From NCBI GenBank assembly GCA_014529385.2, contig CM043956.1, positions 61,780,620 to 61,844,619 of the forward strand: a stretch of DNA of 64,000 bases, written 5' to 3'. The notes beneath the pieces are model-generated. The model was not told the origin of the DNA. It ran no database searches and worked only from the letters and a program-made list of their open reading frames with translations. The translations under genes and the position numbers were made by a program. Of the stretch, positions 24,161 to 38,848 are shown one piece after another (positions within the stretch are counted from its first letter, which is position 1; the number at the start of each line of letters is the position of its first letter). Source of the DNA: Adiantum capillus-veneris. Taxonomy: Eukaryota; Streptophyta; Polypodiopsida; Polypodiales; Pteridaceae.

Positions 24161-27100
24161 ACATGATGCTTTTATTCTTCTTTGACCCGGTTCTACTCAT
24201 AATTTTATACCTATAGAGTTGGCCACCATGCTAGGCATTTCAAACCTATGAGATGGGAGATGTCTTACCCGCCTGCAGACGGTGTTTTCAAGGGGCAAGA
24301 AGCTTCAATCACTCCCTTAATCGGGAAATTGAGGCTCCATGTCCAAAGCTATGTGGACAAAGAGGACTTCTTTATCTCTCCTCTCAAGCATGAGGATGTA
24401 ATCCTAGGGGCACCATGGTTTGATCGCATGGCTGCCAATGTTAAATTCCTTGAAAGGAGAATCTCCAAGTTCAAGGAAAAAGATATGTATATAGATGCTA
24501 AGGAAATGGGTAACACTATACCCATTGTACATACTCAAGCTTTCAACAAGTCAATAAAGAGCTCTATTTCCGCGTACATGATTTTTGTTAAAGATTCTCA
24601 AAATGAACCTAATTTTTTAACGAAAGAAAATATACACAACCAAAAGGAATTAGAGTTATCCAATTTTCTCAAGGGGTTTCAAGATGTCTTTATTGACGAC
24701 ATCCCTTGTGAGTCACCCTCCTACACAAGGTAATGATGACCATGCAATTGAACTTCTTCCAGGAAGTTCACCGCCTAACAAACCTCCTTATAGAGTTTCT
24801 CAAGCTCAACAAGAGGAGATTATGCGGCAAGTGCATGAGTTAGTTGAGAAGGGCATGGTTAGGCCTAGCTCATGTCCATTTTGTTCTCCTGTGCTACTAG
24901 TGCAAAAGGAAGACGACACATATCGTATGTGTGTCGACTATAGAGCACTAAAAAGGATCACTATCAAGAATAGGTTTCCTGTTCCACGGGAAGAAGACCT
25001 ATTTGATAAGCTACAAGGGTCTACCTACTTCAGTAGGATTGACCTAAAAAGCGGCGATCATCAAATAAGGATAGTTGATCAAGACATTTGTAGAGACCGC
25101 ATTTTGCACTACGTTTGGTCTTTACGAATACATTGTCATGCCTTTTGGCTTGACCAATGCACCGGCCACATTTGACCGCTTGATGGAGAAGCTATTTAGG
25201 CCTCACCGAACCTTTACTCGAGTGTTCTTTGATGATATCATCATCTACTCTAATTCATTAGACGAACAGAAGCAACACCTCCAGGTAATATTTCAAGTTC
25301 TAAGAGAGAATAAACTTTATATTAATCGAAAGAAAAGTGAATTTTTCTTACAAGAGATTCATTATTTAGGTCACATTATCTCTCAAGATGGCATCCAAAT
25401 GGATCCATCAAAGTTACAGGTAATAAAAGGATGGCCTAAACCAAGGAATCTTCATGAATTAAGAAGCTTTATAGGTATGTGTGCAGGACCATTACATGAC
25501 CTAACAAAGAAAAACGTTAGGCACACCTGGTCTGCCAAGGAGAACAATGCTTTCGAAAAGCTTAAATAAAAGCTTATCTCTCAACCTGTGCTTACACTAC
25601 CGGATCTCTCAAACCCATTTGAGGTCCAATGTGATGCTTGTGGTGATTGCCTTGGAGCTATTTTGCTTCAAGAAGGGCACGCCATAGGCTATGAAATTCG
25701 AAGGCTCAACCCTGTTGAGCAAGCTCTAGGCACATATGAAAAGGAACTCCTCGCAGTTCTACATGCCTTAGACTGATGGAAGCACTATTTATTGGGGACT
25801 CCTTTCATTCTGCGAATGGGTCACCAAAGTCTTAAGTAATTCATGACGCAGACCAAGCTCTCCAACAAACAAATGAAGTGGGAAAATTTCCTTTCGCAAT
25901 TTCATTTTCATATTGCTCACATTGCTGGCAAGCATAATCAAGTAGCCGATGCACTCTCAAGACGGCCGAGAGTGAATGCGGTTTCCATAGCAACTCACAA
26001 TGATCTATCTTCTATGATAGATGAGTATGCCGTTAATACCAATTTTAGAGATGTGATTTCAGCCCTTGCACTAGAGAAGAAAGAGGAACCGTTTACTTTA
26101 CAAGATGGTTATCTTCTCTATGGCAATAGACTATGCGTTACTAGCTCACTACGTGAGAAAGTAATGTATGAATCTCATGCTCCTCCTTATGCAGGGCATA
26201 GAGGGATTCAGTCTACCCTAAAGGGGATTGAAACATATTTCTATTGGCCTACCATGAAAGAAAACATACAAGAGTACATTTCTAAATGTGTGGTATGCCA
26301 AAAGACGAAGTTTGATAGAGGAAAGCACCTTGGATTGCTTCAACCTTTGCCAATCCCTAATTCACCATGGGAGAGCATATCCATGGACTTTATCTTTGGA
26401 TTGCCTAAGTCTATCCATGGGAATACGAGAATATGGACGATAGTAAACAGGTTTAGTAAACAAGCTACGTGTCAAAAAGACTATCAAATCACATCAAATG
26501 GCAACCCTCTTCATTTCACAAATCTTCAAGTACCATGGCTTGCCAATGTCCATAGTGTCGGATAGAGATCCTAGAATGACCAGTAATTTTTGGAAGGGTC
26601 TCTTTCAGAATTTAGGAACAAGGCTAAACTTCTCTTCGGCCTATTGTCCGCAAACGGATGGCCAAAGTGAAATAGCTAACCTAACAATTCTCGATCTACT
26701 AAAAGCCTATGTAACGGAAGTAGATCAAAGATCCCAATGGGAGAAGTAGTGATCCTTAGTGGAGTATGCCTACAATAACACTGTACGTACTTCCATGGGA
26801 AAAGCACCTTTTGAGGTCATTGAGGGAAGATCAAAATGTCCCTTGCTACTTAAGGTACACGGGAAGATCTTCGTTGTGCAGATGAGTATAACCAAGACCT
26901 ACATGAATCTTTCCAAAAGATTAAGGATGTTATCTCTATCTCACAGCAAAGGCAAAAGGCTGCTGCTGACAAGCACAAAAGAGCCCAATCGTTTAAAGAA
27001 AATGATTGGGTCTTACTCAAATTTCCCAAGGCTCAATTAAGGCACACGACGGGCAAGAATCCTACGGGACACCAAAAGTACTATGCTAAGTTAGCAAAAA

Positions 27101-27400
27101 GGTACTATGGTCCTTTCTAGATTCTTAGGCCAGTCATTGAGATGGCCTATCAACTCAAGCTGCCTAGTCATTGGCTCATACACAATGCTTTCCATGTGAG
27201 CCTATTAAAGCCTTTCAAAGGAGAGCCACCTCAAGAACCAACTATTGAAGGCCCACCGAAGATCGAGGACCAAGAAGAGGTGTTGCAACCCGAGTCCATT
27301 CTCCGATATGAAGACAAGGTACTAAGAGGCGGTAAGAATATCGGACGATATCTTATTAAGTTTAAGAATTATCCTTTTGAAGATGCTAGATAGATGCAAG
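24160..27400 (+). pseudogene. Chromovirus pol region (PR-RT-RH-IN-chromodomain)
   Basis: The protease-like part is followed by reverse transcriptase (CVDYRALKRITIKNRFPVP near 24,930; YIVMPFGLTNAP near 25,130; VFFDDIIIYS near 25,230; HYLGHIIS near 25,360). Then come RNase H (about 25,600-25,960), an integrase zinc-binding region (H...H then C..C near 26,180-26,310), an integrase core (CPQTDGQSEI near 26,650) and a chromodomain-like tail near 27,310-27,400. The Ty3 order confirms the family. Fossil, broken in several places. Confidence 0.88.
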
Positions 27401-27812
27401 GCGTACAATTAAAGGATAACCTAAACCTTGTCAATGCTTACAATGCTTCCCTAGAGTAAGCAAATGTACAAATGTTAAAAGTGAACAAAGTTTTTGTCTT
27501 ATAAGACTCTCTTTTTATTTATTGTGCACAAAAATGAAGTAGTATGCATGCTTAGATCAAGTTTGCGGAGACGACGTCTCCCAAACACCAAGTAAAGCTT
27601 GTCACTCTACTATGGAAGATTGATAGGACTAATGTGCAGACATGCTTGCGGCAGCTTAGGCTCTCAAGCGCCAAATGGACTAGTCATCCATTCTGGAACG
27701 ATGTCGTAGGGTAACATAGGGACCCTTTACCCGGTAAGAAAAGGACTGATGAATATGCTTTATCTTCTCTACCCCATAGTTGAGGACGATTATGATTTCA
27801 AGAGAGAGGTAA

Positions 27813-28621
<809 letters not shown>

Positions 28622-30839
28622 TTCCCCTTCTTGGTTAGCTCATATAAGGAAAGTGCTTTAGCTACAAACATATGGACAAACCTTCGATATAAATTCACAT
28701 ATCCCATAAAAGAACTCAATTCAGATACGTTTGTCAGAGCTCTGGCTTGTTGAACACATTTAATCTTATCATTGGCCATCTCAATACCATTCCAAGTGAT
28801 AACATGTCCTAGGAGCTGGCCCTTCCATACCATGAATATTGATTTGAATGAGCTCAAGAAAAACCTCTTCTCCAGGAATCTCTCAAAAACTATTTCAGAA
28901 AGAGCATATGCATTTCCTCACTAAAGATAGTAAAATCATCCATAAACATAGCCAAGAACTTGTGCAAAATTTCACTGAATATTTCTATTATACATCTTCA
29001 AAATGTGGCTGGAGCATTATAGAGTCCAAATGGCATGATCAAGTACATGAATGATCCCCATTCAGTGATGAACATTGTCTTGGCTTTGTCTTCATGTGCG
29101 ATTTTCAGTTGATTGTAGCCACAATAGCTAGCTATACAATCTCTTCAAGTAGCATATTTGTAAATGGGAGTGGACAAGGATCTTTGATAGTCTGAGCATT
29201 GAGATTTATGTAATCCACACAGAACCTTAAATTTTCATTTTTCTTTGGAACCACTACTATTGGGAATAGCCAGTCAATCACTGCTTGCAACCTCGGTGAT
29301 GAACCTTGCCTTTAGGAGATTGTCAATCTTTTCCTTGAAATTCTTAGCATAGTTACGGTTCATTATGTATCTTTGCAGTTGCATTGGTATGGCATCGGGC
29401 TTCAGTGGTATCCTATGCTGACACACGTCAGGATCAACGCCTTTCAAATAAGTGTATTCCCATGCGAATACATCGTTGTATCTTTCAAATAAAGGTCTGG
29501 CTTCTTCCTTAATCTCTGGCTTTTGCCTTAATCTTTGGATTTAGATGCTTGTTGATCTTGACCATCTTCGAGTTCTCATATGTGCAGAGATTCCATTCTT
29601 CTACTCTCTTGGTCATTTGGGAGTAACCAATTTGGGCCCCCTCCTTTTCGCTTAGCCACTGATTCTATTTCGTTTTAATCAGTACGAATACCTGCAGTAT
29701 ATTCATTAACTGGATTGCCTAGCTCTGCTAGTCCAGGCTCCATCTCTGTCCTCCCAGTAGATTGATCTGAGCTTCCTCTATTCATTTGACTGGGTTTTGT
29801 TGCTGGTCTGAAATCAAACTTGTCAAGCCCCGACTAATCTGACGTACACCCTTCCAGCTGCTTTGTTCTTTTCCTAGTGTTTGACTTAGTGAACTGATTT
29901 GGGTACTCCTTTCTCTGCCGATCATTCTTCTCTTTTTCCACGAGGACAATATTTAGGTCTATTTCTATGAGTGAAAAGATATTTATTGAGGCTAACATCT
30001 TCTCAATTTTCTTTGTTCTATATTTTTTACACAGATCTTCAGGTCGAAGAGCCTTTTTCCAGCTTCTCGTATTAACTGTCTTGCTTTGAATTCTCCTGCT
30101 AGCTCCTTGGATTGTCAGTGTTTGGTTAGCATAATCATCTACTGCACCAACAGTTTTGAGCCATGGTCTACGTAGAAGCATACCATAAGCTCCATGTACA
30201 TCCAGAACTAAGAAGCTCATTTTAAATTTCTCTTTCCCCACCTAATTTGCATATTCTCAACTAATCTTGTCTCTTGAACTTTTCTATGATCAGTCATTCG
30301 TACTCTGAATGGTGATGGCTTAAAATATGAATCTCCATGTTTTATTGTAGATGTTTACCGAGGATATTAACTTCAGCTCCCCCATATTGTATTACTCCAG
30401 ATAGAGGTTCCCACTGCTTCCTAAGCTTGTAATCAACTTGAATAAATGGGACCTCATCATCCCTTATGGCTGACAAATCCACTACTCTTGCCTCCCCTTT
30501 TGCCTTCCTCTTTTTTCTGATAAACTTCGCGACTTCTAGTAATGTAGCTCTGATGTCGTCCATCTCTACTGTTAACTTCTGTATTGTTTCACATACCTTC
30601 ACATATATCTCATCCTGTTCATTACCAGAGCTACAATCTGAACTAGAAGATCTATCTCCTAGCTTGCTATCTTCACACTTCCACTGATTTGATTTCCTCC
30701 ATTGTCTAGCTGCCTAATCCAGTGATGGTCCTTCCAATTAATTCTTCTCTAGATTAGTACCTCCACCCTTAACTATATCATTCATGGATTTTACACTTGT
30801 TTTCAGGGCAAAGCTGATGCATTCAATTGAATGGCTATG

Positions 30840-31112
30840 GTCACGTGAGGCTTAGTTATCAGTTATTGATGACTATGCCAACTATGCCCATACAAATCAT
30901 TAAATGAACAACTAAGCCTCTTGCATGGTCACCCGAGGCTTAGTTATTCATTCATCCTCCCAGCTATGCCTTGAACTTCACAACTATGCCAAAATCGGCA
31001 TAGTTACGAAGGGTAGGCATAATAACTCATGATTTAATGTTCCTTTTTGCGTGTGACCAAGAATGAGGCTTAGTTATTTGTTCAAATAACATATAACTAA
31101 GCCTCGTGTGAC
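30840..31112. mobile_element. MITE-like element with 20-bp terminal inverted repeats
   Basis: GTCACGTGAGGCTTAGTTAT at 30,840-30,859 is mirrored at 31,093-31,112 (ATAACTAAGCCTCGTGTGAC), with 18 of 20 positions matching. Inside are further inverted copies of the same word (30,920-31,010) and AACTATGCC/GGCATAGTT pairs, so the whole 273 bp can fold back on itself. It has no coding capacity. A target duplication is not clear. Confidence 0.7.
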
Positions 31113-31219
31113 AGGCAATGGTTAAGTATCAGGGTGCTTGCCCCCATGAGTCGGTCACACAATTTATGGGGGGGGCTAGCGCATCAACCTAAGCTACAAA
31201 CAGATGCTTGCACTTTGCA

Positions 31220-31660
31220 GGCATGAGCATGCGTGCAACGCAGTGGTAGAGGCACTGTCTCTCAAGGGCTAGGTCCTGCCTCGGGACTAAGTGACACGGG
31301 CATGGGGGGATGGGATCTACGGTGGGGAAATTGTGGGTCGTAGATCTAGGCGGCGACGTCGAAAGTAATCTAGGGTACCCTAGATTACAAAAGTAATCTA
31401 GGGTACCCTAAATTACTTTTGGAGGTTGCCGCCTTGCACACGTATTTTAAGTAAATTAGGGCCCCCATGCTTCAATAACGCGTGCAAGGGGAAATGGTTA
31501 GGGCATGTGCCTCTCATGGGTGAGGTCACGGGTTCAAACCCCACGCCCGCAAAATCGGGTACCCTAGATTATCTAGGGTATCCGTGCCTAGATATACGGC
31601 CCACAATTCCCCCACCGTAGATCCCACCCCCCTATGCCCGTGCCACTTAGTCCTGACCCG
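31220..31660. repeat. SINE-like, tRNA-derived head-to-head fold
   Basis: Two tRNA-like segments occur. One at about 31,218-31,280 has an A-box-like GCAGTGGTAGAGG. One at about 31,484-31,550 has an A-box-like TGGTTAGGGCATG and a clean B-box-like GGTTCAAACCC. Arms 31,279-31,350 and 31,588-31,660 are inverted copies of about 72 bp. Between them lies a perfect 24-bp palindrome (31,365-31,388, core TCTAGGGTACCCTAGA), partly repeated just after. The picture fits two tRNA-derived SINE copies in opposite orientation. Confidence 0.55.
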
Positions 31661-32329
31661 ATATGTATCCAACGACCGCGTGCACCACAAGGAGCTTTGG
31701 ACGACTTACCATATGGCAAAAAATATATAATTGCTAGATATATTACTAGTTTCAATACACACATCTAGCAAAAGTGCAAACTAGTAAGCGTGAGAATACT
31801 CCTAGATGCTTCAAGTAGTAATTTTCTTACCATATAGTAAGTTGAGTAGCTATATGGTAAGATAATTGCTAGATGAATCAAGAGAGCAATCTCACTTACT
31901 AGTTTGAGATGTGTTATGAAACTAGCAGTATATCTAGCAACTCAAATATATGAAATAGTAATTCATCTAGTAACTTCAAAGCAAGAAGTAGTAATCCATG
32001 TAGCAACTACAATATCCAACTAGTAAGTCAATTAGTAAATAATTGCTAGATGAATCAAGAGAATTCAAGATCACTTGTCAATTTCAGATATGAATTTAAT
32101 TGAGAGTGCTCATCTAAACATAAAGCATATTAGTTATTTGACCTCAAGCTAATACACATTGGAAATCAACAACCATTGAGAATGTCCATTTAGATACAAT
32201 ACTTAATCATCATTACACAAATGAGCGTCTTTTAAAGTTAAGACACCTAGCTTTGCAAAATCGATATGCATTACTCCTTGAACTAAGAGCCATGCCACTA
32301 AGTCCTCACACATTGTTGAGGAAGTAGTG

Positions 32330-33442
<1,113 letters not shown>

Positions 33443-33569
33443 ACATAAGACCTATAATTCTAAATATTATTAAACAAACTTGCAAAGATGTCAAAACAAA
33501 CATAGGCTCAACATAAATTACTGTACCATGGAGTTGGTTGAGCAAAGTGTATCTTGGCTTGTCTTTTTT

Positions 33570-33884
33570 TTGCACTAGCTAGTATTGAAGGAACACAAAG
33601 AATTGTATTGTAAAATGTCTCCCTTGATGGGAGAAACCATAATACAAAGCCTTTTGGAGGGGGGACCGGCTCCATGCAAATCCGGTCCTCAACTGTTGTC
33701 AATTGCTTAATTTCTCTCTCTGTTGAAGTATTGTTCATGCTATCTAACTAGGTGTTATACTTTTTGTTGTTCTCTCCACTCAAGCACTCTTGTTATTCTC
33801 ATTAGGAAGCTATTCTAATGAAATGCTCACTATGTTCATGCTATTTTCCGCTACACACAAGTTATTAGACAATTAAATGTTACA
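33570..33884 (+). repeat. Chromovirus LTR fragment
   Basis: It matches the last part of the 20,115-28,621 element's 5' LTR from TTGCACTA to TTACA. It is followed by TTGACTTATCAAAGCACAA, which recalls that element's primer-binding site and leader. It is a second, partial and more diverged member of the same family, inserted in the CACAA-terminated transposon. Confidence 0.8.
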
Positions 33885-34099
33885 TTGACTTATCAAAGCA
33901 CAAAAGTTGCTGATTAGATTTTAGTTTCATTTTCCATCTCGTGTACTACATCTTGATTCGAGATGTCATCTCTTGGCAACATTTTGAACGCAGATGCACT
34001 ATGTAAGAGGTTGACATAGCCAAAATATACATGGTGAGATGAAGAATCAGCACACCAAGTTCTTGATGTGTGTTATGCCTTAAAGGGCATCTCTTGGAT

Positions 34100-34830
34100 T
34101 GTTCATATATTTGAAAGTGTCTCAATTGTTGTCTCTTGGACTATGGTTATCTTTGAGAGCACAACAGGTTGTTGATGAAATTCCAATCCCAAAGGTCATC
34201 TCTTGCCATGTATGCAAATGTGGTTTACTTTTGAGATTCCAAAAAGTTGTTAAATGGTTGAGAAAGATGTATATTTCAAGAACTTATTGGTCAATATGTA
34301 TGCCTAGTGCGATGCCCTTCTAAGAAGGACATGTCCAACAAGACAACAAAGCTTTTGGTAGTTTTTGTTAGATACAAAGCGAGGGTGTCTCATCAGATTC
34401 AAGCATCTTGGCTTGCATATTCAAGGGCAGTGGCATTATGCAAAAAGCTAATATGGTGAATATATACAATGTGAAATTATTAGTCGAGGATGATCCAAAA
34501 AAAACGATACGCTTGGAAATCTTCTATTGAAACATATGACAATAGTATGGTATTTGCAAAAGCACGAAAAGTGCTTAGCTACCTTCCTATTCAAAATTGA
34601 TTACATAGTATGTCCTAGTGGTGAAGGACAAAGGAGGTCTAGGTTGTTTTTCTCGGATGCAAAGAGAGGACATCTTAGTAGATTCAACATCTTGACTTGC
34701 ATCTTCAAATTAGGGAAGTGGCATTATGCGAAGAGATGATATGGTGAACATAAGCAGGGCGAGATTATTAGTCGAGGACAAATCACGATCCAAAAAATAG
34801 AGGAGAGAGGGACGACACCACATTTGCAAA
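34100..34830. repeat. Diverged tandem blocks in the DNA transposon
   Basis: Blocks at about 34,370-34,520 and 34,640-34,800 share GCAAAGAG/CAAAGCGAGG, CATCTTGRCTTGCAT, AGTGGCATTATGC and TTATTAGTCGAGGA, spaced about 280 bp. A further GTCATCTCTTG motif recurs near 33,965 and 34,195. This is old duplicated transposon sequence. Confidence 0.6.
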
Positions 34831-34865
34831 CCCTAAAGGTGTGTTAAGTGGTCACACGAGATGAG

Positions 34866-34874
34866 TTTATATAG
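34866..34874 (-). promoter_or_regulatory. Candidate TATA box, minus strand
   Basis: CTATATAAA on the minus strand is followed downstream by a pyrimidine-rich stretch without early coding. It could drive transcription of the minus-strand spliced gene, but it lies about 1.4 kb upstream of the first exon I can support. A second TATATAG cluster lies at 34,893-34,912. Confidence 0.35.
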
Positions 34875-35849
34875 AGGGGAGCATGGGGCTATATATAGAG
34901 ATACGATATATAGCACAACATGCACTCCAACCCTTAGTCCCTACTTGAACCATCTTCCAAAAAATTAAAGGCGCCCTCTTTGAGTCACTTTATCCCAATC
35001 CACTTGTGATAAGTCCTCCTATGGTACACTCTACACTATCTTATGACCAAAATCCAAAATAAACTAAGTAAAAAATGCACCAAACTTTAGAGGAAGCTTA
35101 GCCACCATTTCCGTACTTGAGAAATTCTAAGCTACCCTCATGAGACGCTTCATGTGGAAACACATTGGATATACTCGATACATGCTCTCTCTTGACCACT
35201 TATTTGCTTTATATTTTTTCGAGATTGGGGAGACCTAATGCCAAAATTAACACAATATCTCAAAACTTCACCAAGCATCAATTAGAGATGGAATTTATAA
35301 GCCTTAATATGGACATTTGACATTTAAAGTTTTTAATCTATTGCCTCTTGTAGTAGGGAACACATTCTCCCGTTGAACTAGATATATATGCAATGAGTTT
35401 CAAGGAGTGTAGCACCATTTGCAGTACTTGTATCACCTCTAAGCTACACTAATAAGTATTTTCATAATCAGACCATAAAAAAGTAAGAGATGGCGCCACA
35501 ATCTCTCCTTTGAAAGTAGACACAGTAAATAGGTCTTGCACAACTTTCCTTGGGTAAATCTCACCATACAATATACCTTCTAAAGAAAACAAAAACAACT
35601 CTAAGATATGAGAAAATGATATAGACAAGTGCCCAAACTTAGGTATTGATTTTTTCAAGGTCATGGAATATGAGAGTTACAATGCATTCTGATGCTTCTT
35701 TGCAAAAATGAATTACGAGAAAAAATAAAAACATCACAAAATAACTTAATAAAACATAGTATAAGTACCATAGTACATACATATAATAAAAGAATACGTA
35801 ATATGATTAGTGCTTAGTATAAAATAATCACTATATTGCGATGTGGAAA

Positions 35850-36240
35850 GGCATGCTTAGTAAGTATATATGGGTTGGACCTAGAATTTGTTACTTGTAA
35901 CTAGTGACTACATAATTACTATATAGTAATTGCATTGAATTTAGGATTTGCTACTTCTAACTAACAAGTCAACATAGTTACTATATAGTAATTGTGTGGA
36001 ATTGGGATTTACTACTTCCAACTAGCAATTACACATAGTTGCTATATAGTAATTGCATTAGACCAAGGATTTACTACTTCTATGTAGCAACTCCACTTAG
36101 TACTATAAAGGAAATCTAGAGCTACTTGAAAGTTGCTAGTTCCATCCAGCAATTATAGAGCTATCATATAGCAAAAAGCTCCTTACTTCCTACTTAGATC
36201 TACGAAGTACATGGAACCCAAAACTAATTTCTATATGGTA
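35850..36240. repeat. Right subterminal repeat zone of the DNA transposon
   Basis: Three to four units of roughly 65 bp each carry ACTATATAGTAATTG with a preceding TTTACTACTTC(C/T)AACTAGC. The same words occur inverted in the left subterminal zone (31,715-31,990). Confidence 0.75.
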
Positions 36241-36261
36241 ACATGTCAAAAGCTCCTTGTG

Positions 36262-37475
36262 GGCCTGACGATAGCATAAGTTGCGAATGGAAGCGCCAAC
36301 TCACTATGATGTTCTGTGGCAGCTCTCCAGAGTCCAAACTCAAGTAGAAGATACGGCCTATCTATCAGTTTGATGATGGACGTAATCTCGAGTCGCGGGG
36401 TGGCGAGCGTGAACTTCGTATGTATGTAGGTACTTGCGCCTCAATTAGAAGGAGGGGACCCGGGAGGCTACTTGTCCTCGATTGCACACTGCATATAAGC
36501 TATGCTCTGAGTCAGCTACAGCTCATCCACATTCTCGCTCTAACTCGGCTTATCCCTTTGTCGGCTCGAAGCTCAAGTAATCACAGGTAGCTACAGCTTC
36601 TACCCTTCACCATCTTCCATCTTGCGGTAAGTCTCTCAACATACGCATATATTTTGAAAATTTACCTGTTCATATTTATATGTATGCAGTAGTACGTTTG
36701 GGATAATTATAATTTTTTTAAATCAGCACAAACTTAAACCAATTCATTGTGTGAGAACTAGTCAAATTTTGGCTTCAAAACCACAAGAAGATTTAGAAAT
36801 TTTGTCATGTAGGAAAACGGAGTCTTTCTCAGTGTTCATGAGCTACTGTTCGAGAGGCACCACATACCTAGCTAGGTATGCGGCACCTCCCTCACAGAAG
36901 CTCATGATGTTGAGGTAAATCACAATGTGGGAAATATTATGAGAATTTGTCCAAAACTTCTTGTGAACTTTCTGTGCTCATTGTGAAGTGATACCATGTA
37001 TGCCTTTCCCGCATCTTTAATTACTTTAAAAATTGAATACCATGTATGTATGCCTTTACCAGACTTTTAGAGCTGAAAGCTAAGGTTTTGTATGCTTGCA
37101 AAACTTTCAGTAATTATATTTAAATCGGGCTTTCATGCCCACATGTATTTCAACTGTTGCAGTATGTTAGCATATTTTCTTCTCCTAAAGATGCTAATTG
37201 AAGTGCTAGATTTAAAAAGTTTTTACCCTTCTTTTTCTTTTCCTTTCAGTACCGTCAATCTTATATGGATTGCCCATTGGCATGTTAGGCAAACCTTGCC
37301 TGCAGACTGTTGGGATTCCTTCTTTGTTGAATACTCAATGCACTTCCAAATGTGCGATTTTTGAAGCTGCCCTCTTTAAATTTGCATGCTTCATGATCAA
37401 ATACCTCTCTTTCCATTTGTAGTATACTCTCTTGCTTCTCCCCTTTTGGTTTTGAGGGTTTAATTAAATGTCACC
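36262..37475 (+). other. Possible promoter, leader exon and intron
   Basis: GCATATAAGC near 36,492 precedes a C/T-rich stretch ending in a consensus splice donor GCG|GTAAGT at 36,626/36,627. A strong acceptor with a long pyrimidine tract, TTCTTTTCCTTTCAG, ends at 37,249. Together they outline a 623-bp intron between a non-coding leader and a second exon. What the transcript would encode is unclear; short frames follow, then the LINE ORF1-like region. It may be the 5' end of a host gene interrupted by the LINE. Confidence 0.35.
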
Positions 37476-38811
37476 TTGTTTGAGCCTTCGGAAGTTTACA
37501 AAAAGCTCATGGGAGGAGGCAATCCATTTGAGCAATTCGATAGAGACGAGGCTTTGGTGCAGGTAAATGCTGGCAGCATCATAAGCCCTTCAGCACCAAC
37601 AACATCCAACAACCGAGCAAACAATCTTCTGGTCTCCCATGATGCAATAGAGGAGAAGACTGAAAAGAATGACCATATGAACCGGATGCAGTATGTTCAA
37701 GTGAACCCTAATATAACTGAAGATCCCTCACCCTCCAGTCCATCATCACTTCATGGCAGAGATAATGCTGTTTCTGACCCTGCTAACGAAGTGTTCATAG
37801 CCAACCTCCAACATGACAAGACATCAAAGTTGGCAAGAGAGTCTAGCTGCAGGCGACCTCTGTCATCTGCAAGATTCTCGGCACCAGATCCAATAGAGGA
37901 GAACTGCGTGATCTTCTCCAGGTCCGCCTTCTCACATAGGTGGGCAAGATCTTGGATGTTCAGATCCTCGGACGAGGTTACTACCAGATTCAAGACCCCT
38001 GAGATGGCATTCAAGGTCATCGCCATGAGTCCATTGACCATCCAAGCAACTCGAGATCACTTTCGATAGTGGAGACATGGTTTTGACTCTTCTTCAAATG
38101 TTTTGGTAGAGGAGGCAGACATCCCCATCTCCGTCCGCTTTCTTGGTTTGTGGAGGGAGTACCTACCACTTTTGTCCAGGATAGGCTCAGCGATTGAGAC
38201 TGTCCTGGAGACACCTCGCACGGTAGCCTCAGTAGCTGCCAAGGCGGTTCCCTCAGTTCACGTTCTGGTTAGGGATACTCACACTCTCTTGAAGGTCATC
38301 CTCCTGCCTCGGGTGAGTGGGGGTTGGTTTAGACAGAGCCTGGAGTATTCGGGCCTTCCGAACCAGTGCTTCATTTGTCGACAGATGGGCCATCTTGCGA
38401 AGGCCTGTCCACGGAGGAGGCCGCGACCTACACCACAGACTCAGCCCCAGCCTGCAAGGGCTGGCTAGCAGCCACAGAAAGAGACACAAAGCACACATGT
38501 AGAGCCACCCTCCAAGCCTGGGGCTCCAACGGAGGAGGGATGGAAACAGGTTCGTGGTCGATGACGGTAGGGGCCACATCGACAGCCTGGAACTCAGAGT
38601 GGTCCTCAGGCGCTTGCCCAGCAGCAGCGGGTTCCCACACGGAACCGTTTTGGTCCTCTTAAGCAGGATGAGGTCCTTGCTTTGGCCCCCACCTCAGCTT
38701 CACCCTCGACAGCCCCTCCTCCCCTCGAGTTCCCCCCCTCCTCATCATCCTCCCCCCCCCCCCCCCCGCCTCCTCTCCCCCTCGCCCCTGTACCTTTGCT
38801 GCTTCCCCCTC

Positions 38812-38848
<37 letters not shown>

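Noticed and set aside
31484-31550. A functional tRNA gene
   Set aside because: A- and B-box-like words are present, but a complete cloverleaf with an acceptor stem cannot be drawn, and the segment lies within a repeat fold, so SINE-like is the better reading.
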